This document shows positions 25,577 through 36,779 of a stretch of DNA of 64,000 nt, one piece after another (position 1 is the stretch's first letter; every line of letters begins with the position of its first letter). The DNA is from Nilaparvata lugens (lineage: Eukaryota; Arthropoda; Insecta; Hemiptera; Delphacidae), in NCBI RefSeq assembly GCF_014356525.2, contig NC_052516.1, forward strand, positions 22,536,929 to 22,600,928, given 5' to 3'. The notes under the pieces are model-generated. The model saw only the letters and a list, made by a program, of their open reading frames with translations, did not search any database and was not told the origin of the DNA. The position numbers and the translations under genes were made by a program.

Positions 25577-28500
25577 ATGATGAGCTTTTCTTATGAAAAG
25601 AGGTCTCTCAAGAGACCTCGACTTGGACCACCTGATGTTTATCCTCAAGAGCCAAAACAAAAAGAGGTAATTAAGTTTTATCATACTGCTGACTTGAGTG
25701 TAAATCCAACCTAAAATATTTTTATTAAATACAAAATATATTGAAATTTCCCTGATAAGAAAGTAAATCAAATTATTTGATTAGCTCTCAATACCTACTT
25801 ACTATCTTATCTACGTATAATCGTAAGGGCTAAACTTTACTTTCAGTGCACTTGTTATCACTCAAGTTATGTTGATATTAAAAGTGTTTTATCAAAGTAA
25901 ATTGGTAGTGCTTAGTTGGGTGCCAGGAAAGAGTGCTATTATTTTCTGGGTTCTATGCTCAGTCCATTCTAATTTTATCTTGATTATCAACAATGATCTC
26001 AGATTGGATGAAAGTGCTCTAAAAATTTGCTTATGACAACACCCTTCTTACCGAGGACAATAATGCTGATGCAGCTAACCGTAAGTCAGTGTCTGCCCAA
26101 TTAGACTTATTGGAAGTGGACATTCCATGGTTAAGATTAATCAAACTTTCTCTATATGTGTAAACAAAATCGAAGTACCTAATGAGCACTCCTATAGGGA
26201 AATTAGGTAGAATTCACCAAATTTTGGAGTCGATAGTTTGTAAAGTTTCTTAGTTTCATGATACCATGTATGATACCTTGACTTGATAAGATAAGGTATC
26301 ATTAACGTATAACATTCAATAAATACAATATTGTAATGTTTTCATTCATATTCTACAATTTACTTTGGAGAAAAATTAATGATAAATAATTTTCTTCTCA
26401 TTTCAGGATGAGCTCACTACTTCCAATGTCAAACATGGCTTTGCTACAATGCCTCAGCTTACTGATGAGTTTGGAACAGCCAGAAATTGCAATATTACAG
26501 CTTCAAAGGTTTGTAAATATAATTTTTCAAGTTCATGAACTGTTCAATTTATAATGAACAAGTCACTTTCGTAGAACGTATGGTATTTAAATTTAGAGCA
26601 AGACACAAAACATCATGTGCAGCTTGTCGCGGAGACTGTCCCATGATCAGGAACCTGTGAAGTTACTGGGCTTCATGCTGGATCCAAATCTCAGCTGGGC
26701 CAGCACCATCCAATAAGTGACCAAGATACTTTCCCGAGTCTGTTTCCTTTTGCTCAAGCTGATGGGACATGTGACGGAGGCATATTTGGTCATGGTGTAT
26801 CAAGCAATTTTTCTCTGCCATATCTTTTACGGTCTACTCATGTGGGTTCATTCAGCCAAGGTTGTGGAAGCAAGAAGTGAACATCTTGCTCATCGCAAGC
26901 CCATTTTTGTTAGGCTGGGTATTACAACAGTAATCAGCCACTTCCTTCATCTCTGCATAAGTATGTCAAGAAGAATCAATAAAATTTGTTGACTCTGACT
27001 GAAGTGCATCACTACAACACTAGGCATCGAGAGCTGTTTGACGTCCCCAGGTTGCGCCTCCAGAGATTGCGGGTATGCTATAGGGGCTCAGCACTACGCT
27101 ACTTGAACAGGCTGTCTGCAGTTGTGAAACAGTTAGACTAAGCGTGTTTAAGAGAGTTGTGACCGGTTACCTGAGAACTAGGGCTTGTTACGGCGTCCAG
27201 GAATTTCTGAATGATGACCTGTCTCAAATGCAATCAGGCTAAAGTGCCACTAAGTTGAAGAGCAGGGTCTTGAATTGAATGTTAGTTATTTTTCGTTTTG
27301 AATTTGATCACTGCCATCTTGATTAATAAGTGTTTTAAGTTTTGTTTTTGTATTTCATTACATGATGCCATCGATTTTAAAAGTGTGGGTAATGGATGAA
27401 GAAGAAGGTATAAGGTATAGGGTGACGATTAATTTCTTTTTACATTAGTAGACAGCCAGTGAGACACCAAGTGTCCGAACGAGTCGCGGGGCAATTGTTC
27501 TTATCACGCTCATCACTCTAAGGATGCCAGCCTGGACACCAGGTTACCAGATTATGGCGACCAGCTGGTGTTTCATTCGGGTGTCCCGCGTTTCTGTGGG
27601 TGTCTTTACCATAGGCCACTACTGGTGTCCCACTGGTGACTCAGCCTGGTGGCCTATGTTAGTGCTTATGTTAGTTAGGCTATTTCTCATTTATCGTCAC
27701 AGTTTTATGGCGAAATGCTTCTTATTTTTCAGATTATATCCTATTTTAGCTGTATTTTTGGTAACTTAAATACTTAGACAAAATTTTGGAGAGAAATGGT
27801 ACTGGCTTAGCCTAGTTTTTCCTCCATATGATCATTTTATGATTTATACTGTTTTGTACAATAAATCAAATGAATAGATTGAAAAGAATAGAAAGAGCTA
27901 AATACTTGGTCAGTTTAATGTCAAATAAGCCGGATGCAGATTTATCAAGTAAATAATAAATAGGAAAAGCTAAATACTTTGTCAGTTTAATGCCAATTAA
28001 TCCAAATGCAATTTTGCCAATTCAACTAAATACAGTTTCATGATGAAATATTCATTTTTTCAGATTGCATCTTATTTCAGCGGTATTATTGGTAAAAAGG
28101 AAGAGCTAAATACTTTACCAGATTCTGGAAGAAAACGACAACAGATCAACCCGAAAGATAATTTTTGGCCAGCAACCGCCAGGACTAAGAATGCAATTGA
28201 AGCCTGGTTCAAGGATTTGGCTGGTAGTAAACCGCTGCTTAGTTTATCAAAAAAGGTAATAATAAATGCAGTATTGTAGTTTGTTCTATACACAAATTAA
28301 TTATTATCCAAAAATTAAAAAGTCTAAGGGACGTATTGAAATTAATTAATTTTAGTCTGTACAAAATTTCTTTTTACTTGGAGGGACATGCGCAGCAGAG
28401 AAAGGTAGGGATACAGCGGTGCAATGTTGCCATTCTCTAACTTCCAGTGAGTGTTCAAGTGCGCATGCTACACATTTCCTGACTGAAATCACTGAGTCTT

Positions 28501-31500
28501 ATAGACAAATTAGCAACTGCGTTTCTACTTATTATTCTATCCATCACTGTAATTGGCTGATCTCTCTCCATTTCTCTGCGCCGCATAATCTTCTAAGTCG
28601 AAAGTAATTTTGTACGGACTATAGTTACGGTATCCACAAATTAGGAAGTCCAAGGGCCGTATTCAGAGACGATTTTTGAAGCGTTCTTGTAGTCAAGTTT
28701 ACTTCTGTAGAAAACTGAAAACGGTAATCAAAGACGAATTAAAACAGTTCTTACCCTAGTAAAAATTTGATTAATCTTGAAACATTACTTGAGATTACTT
28801 ACTTAAGCCAAATTTAAATCGTTTCTGAATACGGCCCTAAACTTCCAAAGTTATTGTAATTGTGTGGTATGAAATTGCCTTGTGTCTTCATTGTTATTGA
28901 GTGTCTAACCTCATAGTAATCTAGTATGTTCATCTTGATCTACCCCATCTTGATTATTGATCAGTGCCCAGGCATTTCTGAATAGATTAAACCATAGTTC
29001 ACTATTGAATCAAATTTGACTACAAATCGACAATAAAAACCAATTCAGACAAATTCTCTCTCATATGGATTGACTTTGAATTTCATATGGTGTGGTGAGT
29101 TGATGGTAAATTTCAATCTTTAACTAGCTTAGCTCATCCTTGGCTAAAAATTATCATAGTTAATTCTTCTTAGCAACTGATCAACAACCGACAGCAAATT
29201 TTTGAATTCCAGTAAAATTGTAGCCCATATAAGAGAAAAGCTTCAGTGATTTTTGGTGCATGGTGCAGTCCAGTATTTATTTAATGAATACTAGCCTGCA
29301 CCAATAATTATTCATTTTATTTATGCACAAATTATATATAATTTTAAGTTGATACTTTAATTTATTGTTCAATGTTTTAAGTTAGTTTATAGTTTGTATC
29401 AATATTTCCAAGTATCAATGTCATTTTATTACGTTTCAGGCACCAAATTTCAATAAAAAGGAAGAAATATTTCTTTTACTATGCGAATATCAAGTACCCA
29501 TGTTGAGAGCAGCCTGGTTTATTAAGCTCAGTTCGGCATATACAGTTGCGGTATCAGAAGCCAAAATCAAGAAACGTCAACTTCCAGATCCAACTCAAGG
29601 TTAGTCTTAGTTGGGTTAGTTTGAGTCAAACTAGTTCCTTTGCGTAATTAGTTTAGTCAGTTCAGTCAGAAGAATCTAAGTTCATTAAGTGCCTGTTTTG
29701 AACATTTCTTGAGATAATGAGGCAAGTGGGAAGTTGAGCCGTTCAGTTCGTCAAATCTCAATCAGGTTTTCGTTGCAGGCTGGTACACAGTCAGCTACAC
29801 CGATGTACACTAGTTAGGAATTGGTGAAAATGGGTTAGGGAGAAGTTAGTTGAAGGTTAGGTTAGGGATTAGGTTTTTGCATTAAAGTGGCGATATGCTG
29901 GTATTGTGTAATAATTTTATAACTAAATATATGATACTGTATCCACTTGACTTTGTGAAAGCAACAGAAACTTGATGAACTGAGAATTGGACGTACTAAA
30001 ATTGGCAATCCGGGCTGACTCTTGATCAACTGAGATTTCGATGAAGTGGATGTCACTCATTCAGTAAAGCTGTATCACCGAGCTAAATAACTACTGGGAA
30101 AAACATTGACTTAGGCTACTACATATCGGAACAAACCGCAGCATATCAGATCAGTTTTCCTTTTAGTTTCCTACGGTTTACATAAAGTGAGAACATATTA
30201 AACGAACGTTGGGTAGTGTCTAATTTTGATGAGTTGGGAATAAGATTAGAACCAGGATCTCTAGGATACTTATCAAATTCAATACACCATTATTAATCTA
30301 TAGCTTTAGGTCCGAATAAATTTAAATCTATGAGTTTGATGGTAAATTAAAATTAATGAGTATCCTAGAAACCGGGCCCAGGACCAAAAATCCTGACTAT
30401 TTGTATTATTTTCAAATCAAATAATCTTTGTTCACAAAATAAGTAAATACAGCAGCAGAGACAGAATATACATAGTGAATATTCCCCACAAAGACAACAA
30501 GTCTGGGTGTGGGGAATGAGTTCCGTGAACTGCATTATAGTAACAATAACAGTTGAAGATTTTCCCAAAAAATAATAAAACAATAGAATAAATAAAATAA
30601 AATGATTAATAATTATTATAAATAAAATGAAAAAGCGTCTTTAAAGGATGTAGAGAGCACTTAATGCTGTTAACCTTAAATTTCTGTACTATAAAAAAAA
30701 TACATCTATTCGTTACTATTTTGTATTATAATTATCCATTGTGTAATATGTCTGTTTTTCTGTTTTAGAGTGGACAGGTACACTGCTGAAATTCCTGAAA
30801 GACCAACTGGCAAAACTCCAAGACCATTACACCTCGAGTTCCACGGCACCCATGTTGGACGAACAGAAAATAGCTCTCAGACAATGGCGCTACACACTCA
30901 ACCTTATGAAATCACTCTATGAGGTATGTTATTGATTTGATTCCTCCTTCTCCATTGCATCCTGACACTCTTAGCTACAGTTGATTACCAGGGGAACAAG
31001 TCTGGTGAAAATCAGGTCTGTCAAACATGCGTGCAATATTCCTAATGAATATACTTATTATAAGTAATATTTCGATTATCCATGCACGATAAGGGCCAAG
31101 CCACATGAATCCACTAGTCGCTCTCCGATTGACTGATTATTAGTTTATTGAGTTAGCTTTGGGGAATCAGCAGCTGATTGGGATAGCGTTCGGGAATCAG
31201 CAGCTGATAACCAGCCAATCGGAGAGCTTCCTGCCCTGTCGACTCGTCTGAAAAACACTTCATTTGGCTTGGTCCTTACACTGATAATATACGATTAAAT
31301 TCGTATAAAAATATTTCGATGGGTCGATTGAATAAAAATTGAAATCTAGTGACTAGCAACTAGTCTTAGGGTCTTGCTATACAGATGTCATTTGTGCTAG
31401 CTATACAGGAAAGATTAGCCTATACAGCTGACTCGAATCCTAGCATTTGCTTGAAAATTACTTAGAACCAGCAATTGCTACCTTTCGTTCAATTGACCTA

Positions 31501-31537
31501 TTATCACATTCTTCGACAATTTTTTCATGGTAATAAG

Positions 31538-31569
<32 letters not shown>

Positions 31570-34500
31570 CTCAGTTCACAAGACTCACAGTTGGTGACCT
31601 GTATTTTACTTTGGGACAAGGTTTACTGTATACTGGTCTTATACCAGCTGAATTTGAAGTACTTACTACTTATCCTATTCAAAATTGTAATCTAAAAAAG
31701 GTTCTGTATTTGGAATAAATCAATAAAATTTGTCTAAGATGGGAGCTGTTTTTAGAAATGGTGTAAATAAATTAATAAATCATTCATTTATATGAACTGT
31801 ACTCTAAACTACCACCCAGCACGGTTGAAGAATAAAAGAGTATCCAAAAACTATTTTTCAATTTAATCAATCAATACAATTATTACAATGATATATAATA
31901 ATAGATATCAAACTCTGAAAGAGGAAAATAAAGCTTAGTTTCTATTCCTCTTTCAAATTTTAATGGTAATGAAGTGCAGAAGGTTATGTGTATGTAACGC
32001 ACTTCACATTTCTGGTCCAAGAATACGTATTAGTTAATAATAATTGTTAATAATAGATATCATACTCTTAAAAAGGAAAACCAAGCTTGGTATGTACTAT
32101 TCATTTTTCAAATTTTAATGGTAATAAAGTCCAAAAGGTTAAGTATATGTAATGTAACGCACTTCACATTATTGGTACGAGAATATTTTTATAGAACTCA
32201 TTTTCGTGCTGTCTCCAGGAAGGCCTGCTCGACCGACAAGAGGTGCTGCAATGGATCTTGGATCTGCTAGAGAAAGCACGATCGTCAGCAGCCGCAACTG
32301 AAGACGGTGTGTTTCGGCTGGTGCTTCCTCTAGCACTCCAGTATCTAGACGAGTTTGTCCAGTCTGAGCTTCTGGCGAGGAAGCTATCTTACCTTGCAAG
32401 CAGGAAGCTCAGCACGCTGTGCTGGGGCGATCTGGGTTCGAGTCCTGCCAATCCACCACCTCCTAGCACTACGATCAGGTAACGCTCTGGAAAATTCTAG
32501 AAAACTATAGTTATTTCATCAAAAGAAGAGATAATTACATAAAGTTTGTGCTTGTGTGAGTATAAAAGTGATGACTCATACACGCTTTTAATTGCTCGAC
32601 ACGTAAAATAGCAGTTCACAATGTTCCCATTGACACTGAATCAGACACTATGATTATTCAGCAGTTATTGGCAAAGAGGTTAGATTGTTACGTTGTGAAT
32701 CGGTCTTGCTGCTCCAAGATACCTTCTCACTCGTTTACTTGTTTACGTTGTCTCACGGCACTCAGAACATACTGTAGTGAGAAATATTGTAGAAAATGAC
32801 GTTGTTTGTAACATTTTTATTTTTCTTGACAATAAAAGATTGATATATCTCGATTACGCGTTGGGAATCGGTTTTTATGTTCTATTCACAGTTGTATGGA
32901 ACACAAAATATATTTCGTTAGATTAAACTACTTCTAGACTCATTCTTAATTGTGTAATGCGTAAAAAAGTGTGAGCTCAAGCAAAGATAAGTTTGAATGA
33001 GTTAGAACAAACGTCACAGCTCTTACAAAGATTTCAAAGATCCTCATTTAATTGAGGAGATCCTCAATAAATCTTAAGTCCTAAATGCATTAATTAACTT
33101 ACCTTCTAAAAGGTATTAGAAATGAAATGAACTTTATTCAACAAAAAATTCAGACAGTTCACAATCTAACAAGATACAAATTGATATCAAATAAGCGGTC
33201 GCCGCCAAACTGTCTCCTCGACAATGAAGCTCCTCACAAGGTGCTTGGTTGTCGGATTCGGTGACGACAACCAAACTCTTCGCACGCTGGCGTCAATAAG
33301 TCTCCCCGACAGCCAATCCCCTACTGGTTATGAGGGGACTGGTTGTCGGGACCGTAGACGACAATCAAGTTCTTCGCACGCTCACGACAACCAATCAGCC
33401 GTCAGCCAATCTCCTCGAAAGTGGTTTTAAAAGGAACTCGGCTGATGGGGAGCTTGTCTGTCGGGGAGCTTGGTTGGCGCGTTTCCCAAATGAATTTTTG
33501 ATGATGGTTAGGTTTAGGGAGTAGTTAGACAAATTTTAAAGGTTAGGTTAGGGGTTTTTGGTTCTTGTTTTTAAATGACAATTAGCTAGTATTATTCAAA
33601 ATTATTTGATAATTTCAGAACTTTGAATCAGGAATTTTGTCATTGCAGATGACAAAACGCCCACTGGAGAGCGCTGAATGCTGTCCGCCATTTGGATTTT
33701 TAGTCTCTCGTGTAAAAGTCTTGAGTGAACATAACCTATAGAGTTCCGATCAATTTTCTAGTTAGTTTTGCTGCAAACTTTTTCCGTAACTGATAATATA
33801 CTTATTTTGATTTTCAGTGGCACATCAGCCAATAGCAGTACAGCGAATTCTACACTTCAGGAGTACTTAAACTGTCCCCACCATCGAGATATTGTACTCG
33901 GACTCAGCTCTATCATTCAGGTGATTCATTTTTCCTACTCTATTAAATCAATGTTAAGAGTTTCAAACTTTCTGTAATAGTAGAACAATTCTAATGAAAT
34001 CTTAATCCTCTAACATGAATTCATCGAGTAGATAGATTTTTCAGAGACCAAGCAAACTAATATTTTAATACTATAGGGTTGGGCAGGATGATTGAAAATA
34101 ACAGTTACACACTCATATTTAAACGAAACTCAAAATTTTCTAGTGTGTACCTTGGATGTTGCCATTATAAAAATTGAAACATTGATTATGTACGAAAAAT
34201 AACAACTGTTAAATGCTGTCAGTTTTTGTCCATACTGCACTCCTGTAGACGTTGTAAGAAGTTGTCCATACTCCTCTGAAGCATTGCACGTGGTACCGCT
34301 CGAATTTGTTGTGTTATTGTTTCACTCAGGGCTTTAAGGTTTCGTGGTTTGTTTATTTATACACGTGCTATTAGGTAGCCCCATAAAACTTATTATTGGC
34401 CCTTACTTTTTCGAGAAAACGGTCGAACCGTCACTGTCAATACGGATTGTTACCTAACGATACTGCGTGAATTTTTTCTGCCAAATTAAGAAGACGACGT

Positions 34501-35173
34501 ACCAACGTCAATACTGTATGGTTTCAACACGATGGGGAAACATCCCATCGAGAGCAGCTATGGAATGTCTAACGCAGACCTTCCCTGGACGCCTCATTTC
34601 TTTGCGTGGAGATGTGGAGTGGCCTTCTCGGTAACCGGACCTCTCACCTTGTGACTATTTTTTATGGGGCTACCTAAAATCACGTGAATACATAAACAAA
34701 CCCCGAACCCTCGAAGCCCTGAGTGAAACAATAACACATGACATTCGAGCGGTACCACGTGCAATGCTTCACAGGAGTATGAACAACTTCTCACAATGTC
34801 TACAGGAGTGTATGGACAAAAACGGACAGTATTTAACAGATTATATTATTTTTCGTACATAATATATGTTTTAATTTTCCCCTCTTTAATTCCTATCCTA
34901 TAATGGCAACATCCAAGGTACACAAAAAAAATTGAGTTTTGTTTCAATCACCCATATCTCCCTGCCCAATCCTATATTTAGTTATGAGATTGCTTTTTTC
35001 CATAACTGTGATTGTTTGTAGGTGGTAACCCTTGAATGTCCGACGGCTCTGGTGTGGAACTGCATTGGTGAAGGCAAGTCTTCGTCTGTGCTGAATGGTT
35101 CGCCTCTAGATGTCCTGCCTTGCAGTCCTGCTAGTCTGCCCATGCCTCAACGCACTTCCAATCCTCATATACG
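25577..35173 (+). CDS. MED12: Mediator subunit 12, N-terminal eight exons (gap follows)
   Basis: Subunit of the nuclear CDK8 kinase module of Mediator (Drosophila kohtalo); it activates cyclin C-CDK8 and represses or tunes RNA polymerase II. Exons: 25577-25666, 26407-26508, 28064-28255, 29440-29599, 30769-30923, 32219-32478, 33818-33920 and 35022-35173 (404 codons plus two bases). Start: tandem ATG, with an in-frame stop at 25553-25555. The N-terminus has [20 protein letters not shown], then [12 protein letters not shown], whose Gly41 corresponds to human Gly44 of the CDK8-activating helix. The Med12 domain (exon 3) has [18 protein letters not shown]. Later segments [72 protein letters not shown] and [18 protein letters not shown] follow the vertebrate order. 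The remaining central exons (LCEWAV domain onward) are absent because of the assembly gap. Confidence 0.96.
25925..27300 (+). pseudogene. LINE ORF2 remnant split around MED12 exon 2
   Basis: Decayed reverse transcriptase of a non-LTR element. Fragment 1 (about 25940-26180) reads [14 protein letters not shown], then [10 protein letters not shown] (a corrupted FADDT box) and [11 protein letters not shown]. Fragment 2 (about 26598-27241) resumes with [31 protein letters not shown], then the thumb-like region and [20 protein letters not shown]. Stops and frameshifts are frequent. The two fragments are consecutive in ORF2 order. The 400 bp between them include MED12 exon 2 (26407-26508). Confidence 0.75.
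27727..27776 (+). pseudogene. Decayed copy of the start of MED12 exon 3
   Basis: TTTTTCAGATTATATCCTAT followed by TTTAGCTGTATTTTTGGTAA and CTTAAATACTTA matches the acceptor and first about 55 bp of exon 3 (28057-28113), with substitutions and a 10-bp deletion. The frame hits a stop straight away. Two weaker echoes of AGAGCTAAATACTTTxxCAG lie at 27893-27920 and 27967-27994. Confidence 0.7.
28652..28839. mobile_element. TIR MITE with AGGGCCGTATTCAGA ends
   Basis: AAGGGCCGTATTCAGAGACG and the inverse CGTTTCTGAATACGGCCCT bound 190 bp with paired internal segments (CTTACCCTAG, GATTACTTACTTAAG). Located in MED12 intron 3. Confidence 0.75.
30246..30380. mobile_element. Possible degraded hairpin element
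   Basis: TCTCTAGGATACTTATCAAA and an inverse GAGTATCCTAGAAACCGGGC surround a centre with AT-rich pairing. Resembles the GAAACCGG-ended repeats seen elsewhere, for example near 8177. Confidence 0.4.
31091..31277. mobile_element. TIR MITE with AAGGGCCAAGCCACATGAA ends
   Basis: AAGGGCCAAGCCACATGAA pairs with TTCATTTGGCTTGGTCCTT. Inside, GCTCTCCGATTG and CAATCGGAGAGC are inverses and GAATCAGCAGCTGAT occurs twice. Located in MED12 intron 5. Confidence 0.75.
31313..31510 (-). repeat. Dispersed repeat, inverse copy at 36410-36750
   Basis: GATTGAATAAAAATTGAAAT, CTAGTGACTAGCAACTAGTC and GAACCAGCAATTGCTA..TCAATTGACCTA have inverse counterparts in the same order at 36410-36750. That copy carries about 150 extra bp in the middle. 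The two copies flank the region containing the assembly gap. Confidence 0.6.
31540..31569. repeat. (TG)n microsatellite
   Basis: Perfect TG run of about 30 bp in MED12 intron 5. Confidence 0.9.
33190..33480 (+). repeat. GC-rich tandem repeat with GGTTGTCGG / GACAACCAA units
   Basis: Two units of about 115 bp carry GTTGTCGGATTCGGTGACGA and GTTGTCGGGACCGTAGACGA, each followed by CAAnCAA..CTTCGCACGCT. CTCCCCGACAG- and CTGTCGGGGAG-type words appear on both strands. It is strikingly GC-rich against its AT-rich surroundings in MED12 intron 6. Overlapping short frames are not conserved coding sequence. Confidence 0.6.
34072..34976. mobile_element. Tc1/mariner-like transposon fused as an inverted duplication
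   Basis: The ends TATAGGGTTGGGCAGG and CCTGCCCAATCCTATA are inverses, with paired subtermini (CTTGGATGTTGCCATTATA). The 3' third of a transposase gene at 34660-34830 is repeated in inverse orientation at 34240-34390, making a foldback. Located in MED12 intron 7. Confidence 0.8.
34517..34862 (+). pseudogene. DDE transposase remnant (IS630-Tc1-mariner type)
   Basis: A WFQHDG..SH motif is followed, after a frame change, by [17 protein letters not shown], a stop, [16 protein letters not shown], then [20 protein letters not shown] and a C-terminus ending TDYIIFRT. The order matches the C-terminal half of insect mariner-like DDE transposases, whose second catalytic Asp lies in the HDG motif. It is broken by at least one frameshift and one in-frame stop. 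Confidence 0.8.
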
Positions 35174-35344
35174 GTAAGACGTCACACATCTAAATATCAT
35201 TTTTCAGTTTCACCATCTCAGCTGCTATAGTCTGTGTAAACCTTCCCTGGATAAGTAAGTGGTAGAGTGGACGTTACTGTCTAAACTTCGCCACGTCATC
35301 AAATAAAAAAGTCATTCTATCCTATTGTGTCATTTTATTCATTC

Positions 35345-35640
35345 TATCTTGTTACCGAGATAAACAGTTTTGAATAAAGAAATTGACCATTTTTTGTGTA
35401 TGGAAATATGGGTTAAAGTACACTGGAGAAGGATTTTTTTCTATTTTCAGACCGAATTTGACTTGTGATGCATGATTTTGAACCGCCTTGACGAGCTGAG
35501 AAGAATGAGCTGTAGTACGAGGAGATCTGACCATTCTGTCAAAATTTATAAGTGTTTGAAGTTTTGATCCTTGACGTATCCTTATGGGAGAGAAAAAAAT
35601 GGGATTAAGTGTATCTAACGGGTGATTCTTATACAAAATA
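35345..35640 (-). repeat. Dispersed repeat shared with 46440-46745
   Basis: TTGACCATTTTTTGTGTATG, GATGCATGATTTTGAACCGC, TTTGAAGTTTTGATCCTTGA and CTAACGGGTGATTCTTAT have inverse matches at 46440-46745. Both copies give superficially similar short frames, but the frames break at different places. Treated as non-coding. Confidence 0.65.
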
Positions 35641-35788
35641 ACCCTCTTCAGATGATTTCAGCCGAAATATATATTTTTTTGTTATGAAGACCTTGAAAAG
35701 GTATTATAATGAAGAATTTGTATTTTTACTGAAGGATTTGATTTTATATTTTTGGGTGTATCCCCCTCCCCATCATCTTGGGCTGTAG

Positions 35789-35937
35789 CATAGCCACCTC
35801 TAACACAAGGCCCCGGCCTTGATTTTAAGAAATACCAGCTGATCTTTTTCACCAATCATGTAGGCCTAATAGATTCTAGGCCTACGCTGCGACGTTGCAA
35901 TATCGTAGGCCGGGGCCTTGTATTAGAGGTGGCTATG
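35789..35937. mobile_element. Palindromic element, CATAGCCACCTCTAA family, copy 1
   Basis: Begins CATAGCCACCTCTAACACAA and ends with the inverse, flanked by the perfect 7-bp duplication GCTGTAG (35782-35788 and 35938-35944). Relative to copies 2 and 3 it has lost part of the left arm. Confidence 0.85.
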
Positions 35938-36090
35938 GCTGTAGCAATGTACATTGTAGCATTGTACTGTGCTGCCAGATTTCACAGAAGACAGAAAACC
36001 TGTGAGGTAATTGTGTGAGAGAAAGAACGAAAAAGAGAGCGTTTGTCATTTTGATAGAATCGAAAGAAATATGACAACAGTTTGCTCCTA

Positions 36091-36190
36091 NNNNNNNNNN
36101 NNNNNNNNNNNNNNNNNNNNNNNNNNNNNNNNNNNNNNNNNNNNNNNNNNNNNNNNNNNNNNNNNNNNNNNNNNNNNNNNNNNNNNNNNN
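36091..36190. other. Assembly gap (100 N) inside MED12
   Basis: Exactly 100 unknown bases, the usual placeholder for a gap of unknown size. The whole middle of MED12 should lie here. Confidence 0.98.
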
Positions 36191-36409
36191 TAATAATCGA
36201 TGGCAGACCTGAGCTAGAGCTCAGCTCGTGATGACCGGACTATATTCAATGTATTACATTATTTGTGGTGCTCTGGCTATTTCAATAATTATTTTATCTT
36301 AATTTGATTTGGACTGTAAAGTATAGATTTGAAATGTGACAGTTTTGGGCATGAGCATATTGTGACTTACCTCAAGTCAAGTACAAATATTTTTACACAA
36401 TACAATAGG

Positions 36410-36750
36410 TCAATTGAATTAAATTAGCGAATGCTAGTTCTAAAGCAGGTCATTCATTTTATCGGACATTCTTGTCCGACTACTTTGACACTTTAAACTG
36501 GAAAAACACAAACACCCACGTTAGCGCATGCGCTCTGTGTCTGTATTGAATAGTAGTTCCATCAATGTCTTGGCACGACATTGTTATGCCGCATATTGAC
36601 TACAATCATATACAATATATTTTCTATTAGGAATCCAATGTATATCTATTATCAATATTATCTAGAATGTATTCTAGTTTCATTGGATGGAACCAAAGAC
36701 TAGTTGCTAGTCACTAGAATCTAGTTTTCATTCAATCGATTAATTAAATG
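36410..36750 (+). repeat. Dispersed repeat, inverse of 31313-31510
   Basis: AATAGGTCAATTGAATTAAA, then GACTAGTTGCTAGTCACTAG and CATTCAATCGATTAA, in the order expected for the inverse of the 31313-31510 copy. Ends 30 bp before the next MED12 exon. Confidence 0.6.
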
Positions 36751-36779
36751 AATAAGTGAATGAATTTTCTTTACTGCAG

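Noticed and set aside
26717..26992. 91-codon frame as an independent gene
   Set aside because: Part of the decayed LINE reverse transcriptase fragment.
33224..33524. Two overlapping short frames in GC-rich DNA
   Set aside because: They lie in a tandem repeat within a MED12 intron and have no conserved features.
35352..35636. Frame similar to one at 46482-46685, suggesting a gene pair
   Set aside because: The two are inverse copies of a dispersed repeat; similarity is lost through frame changes and no splice or domain context exists.
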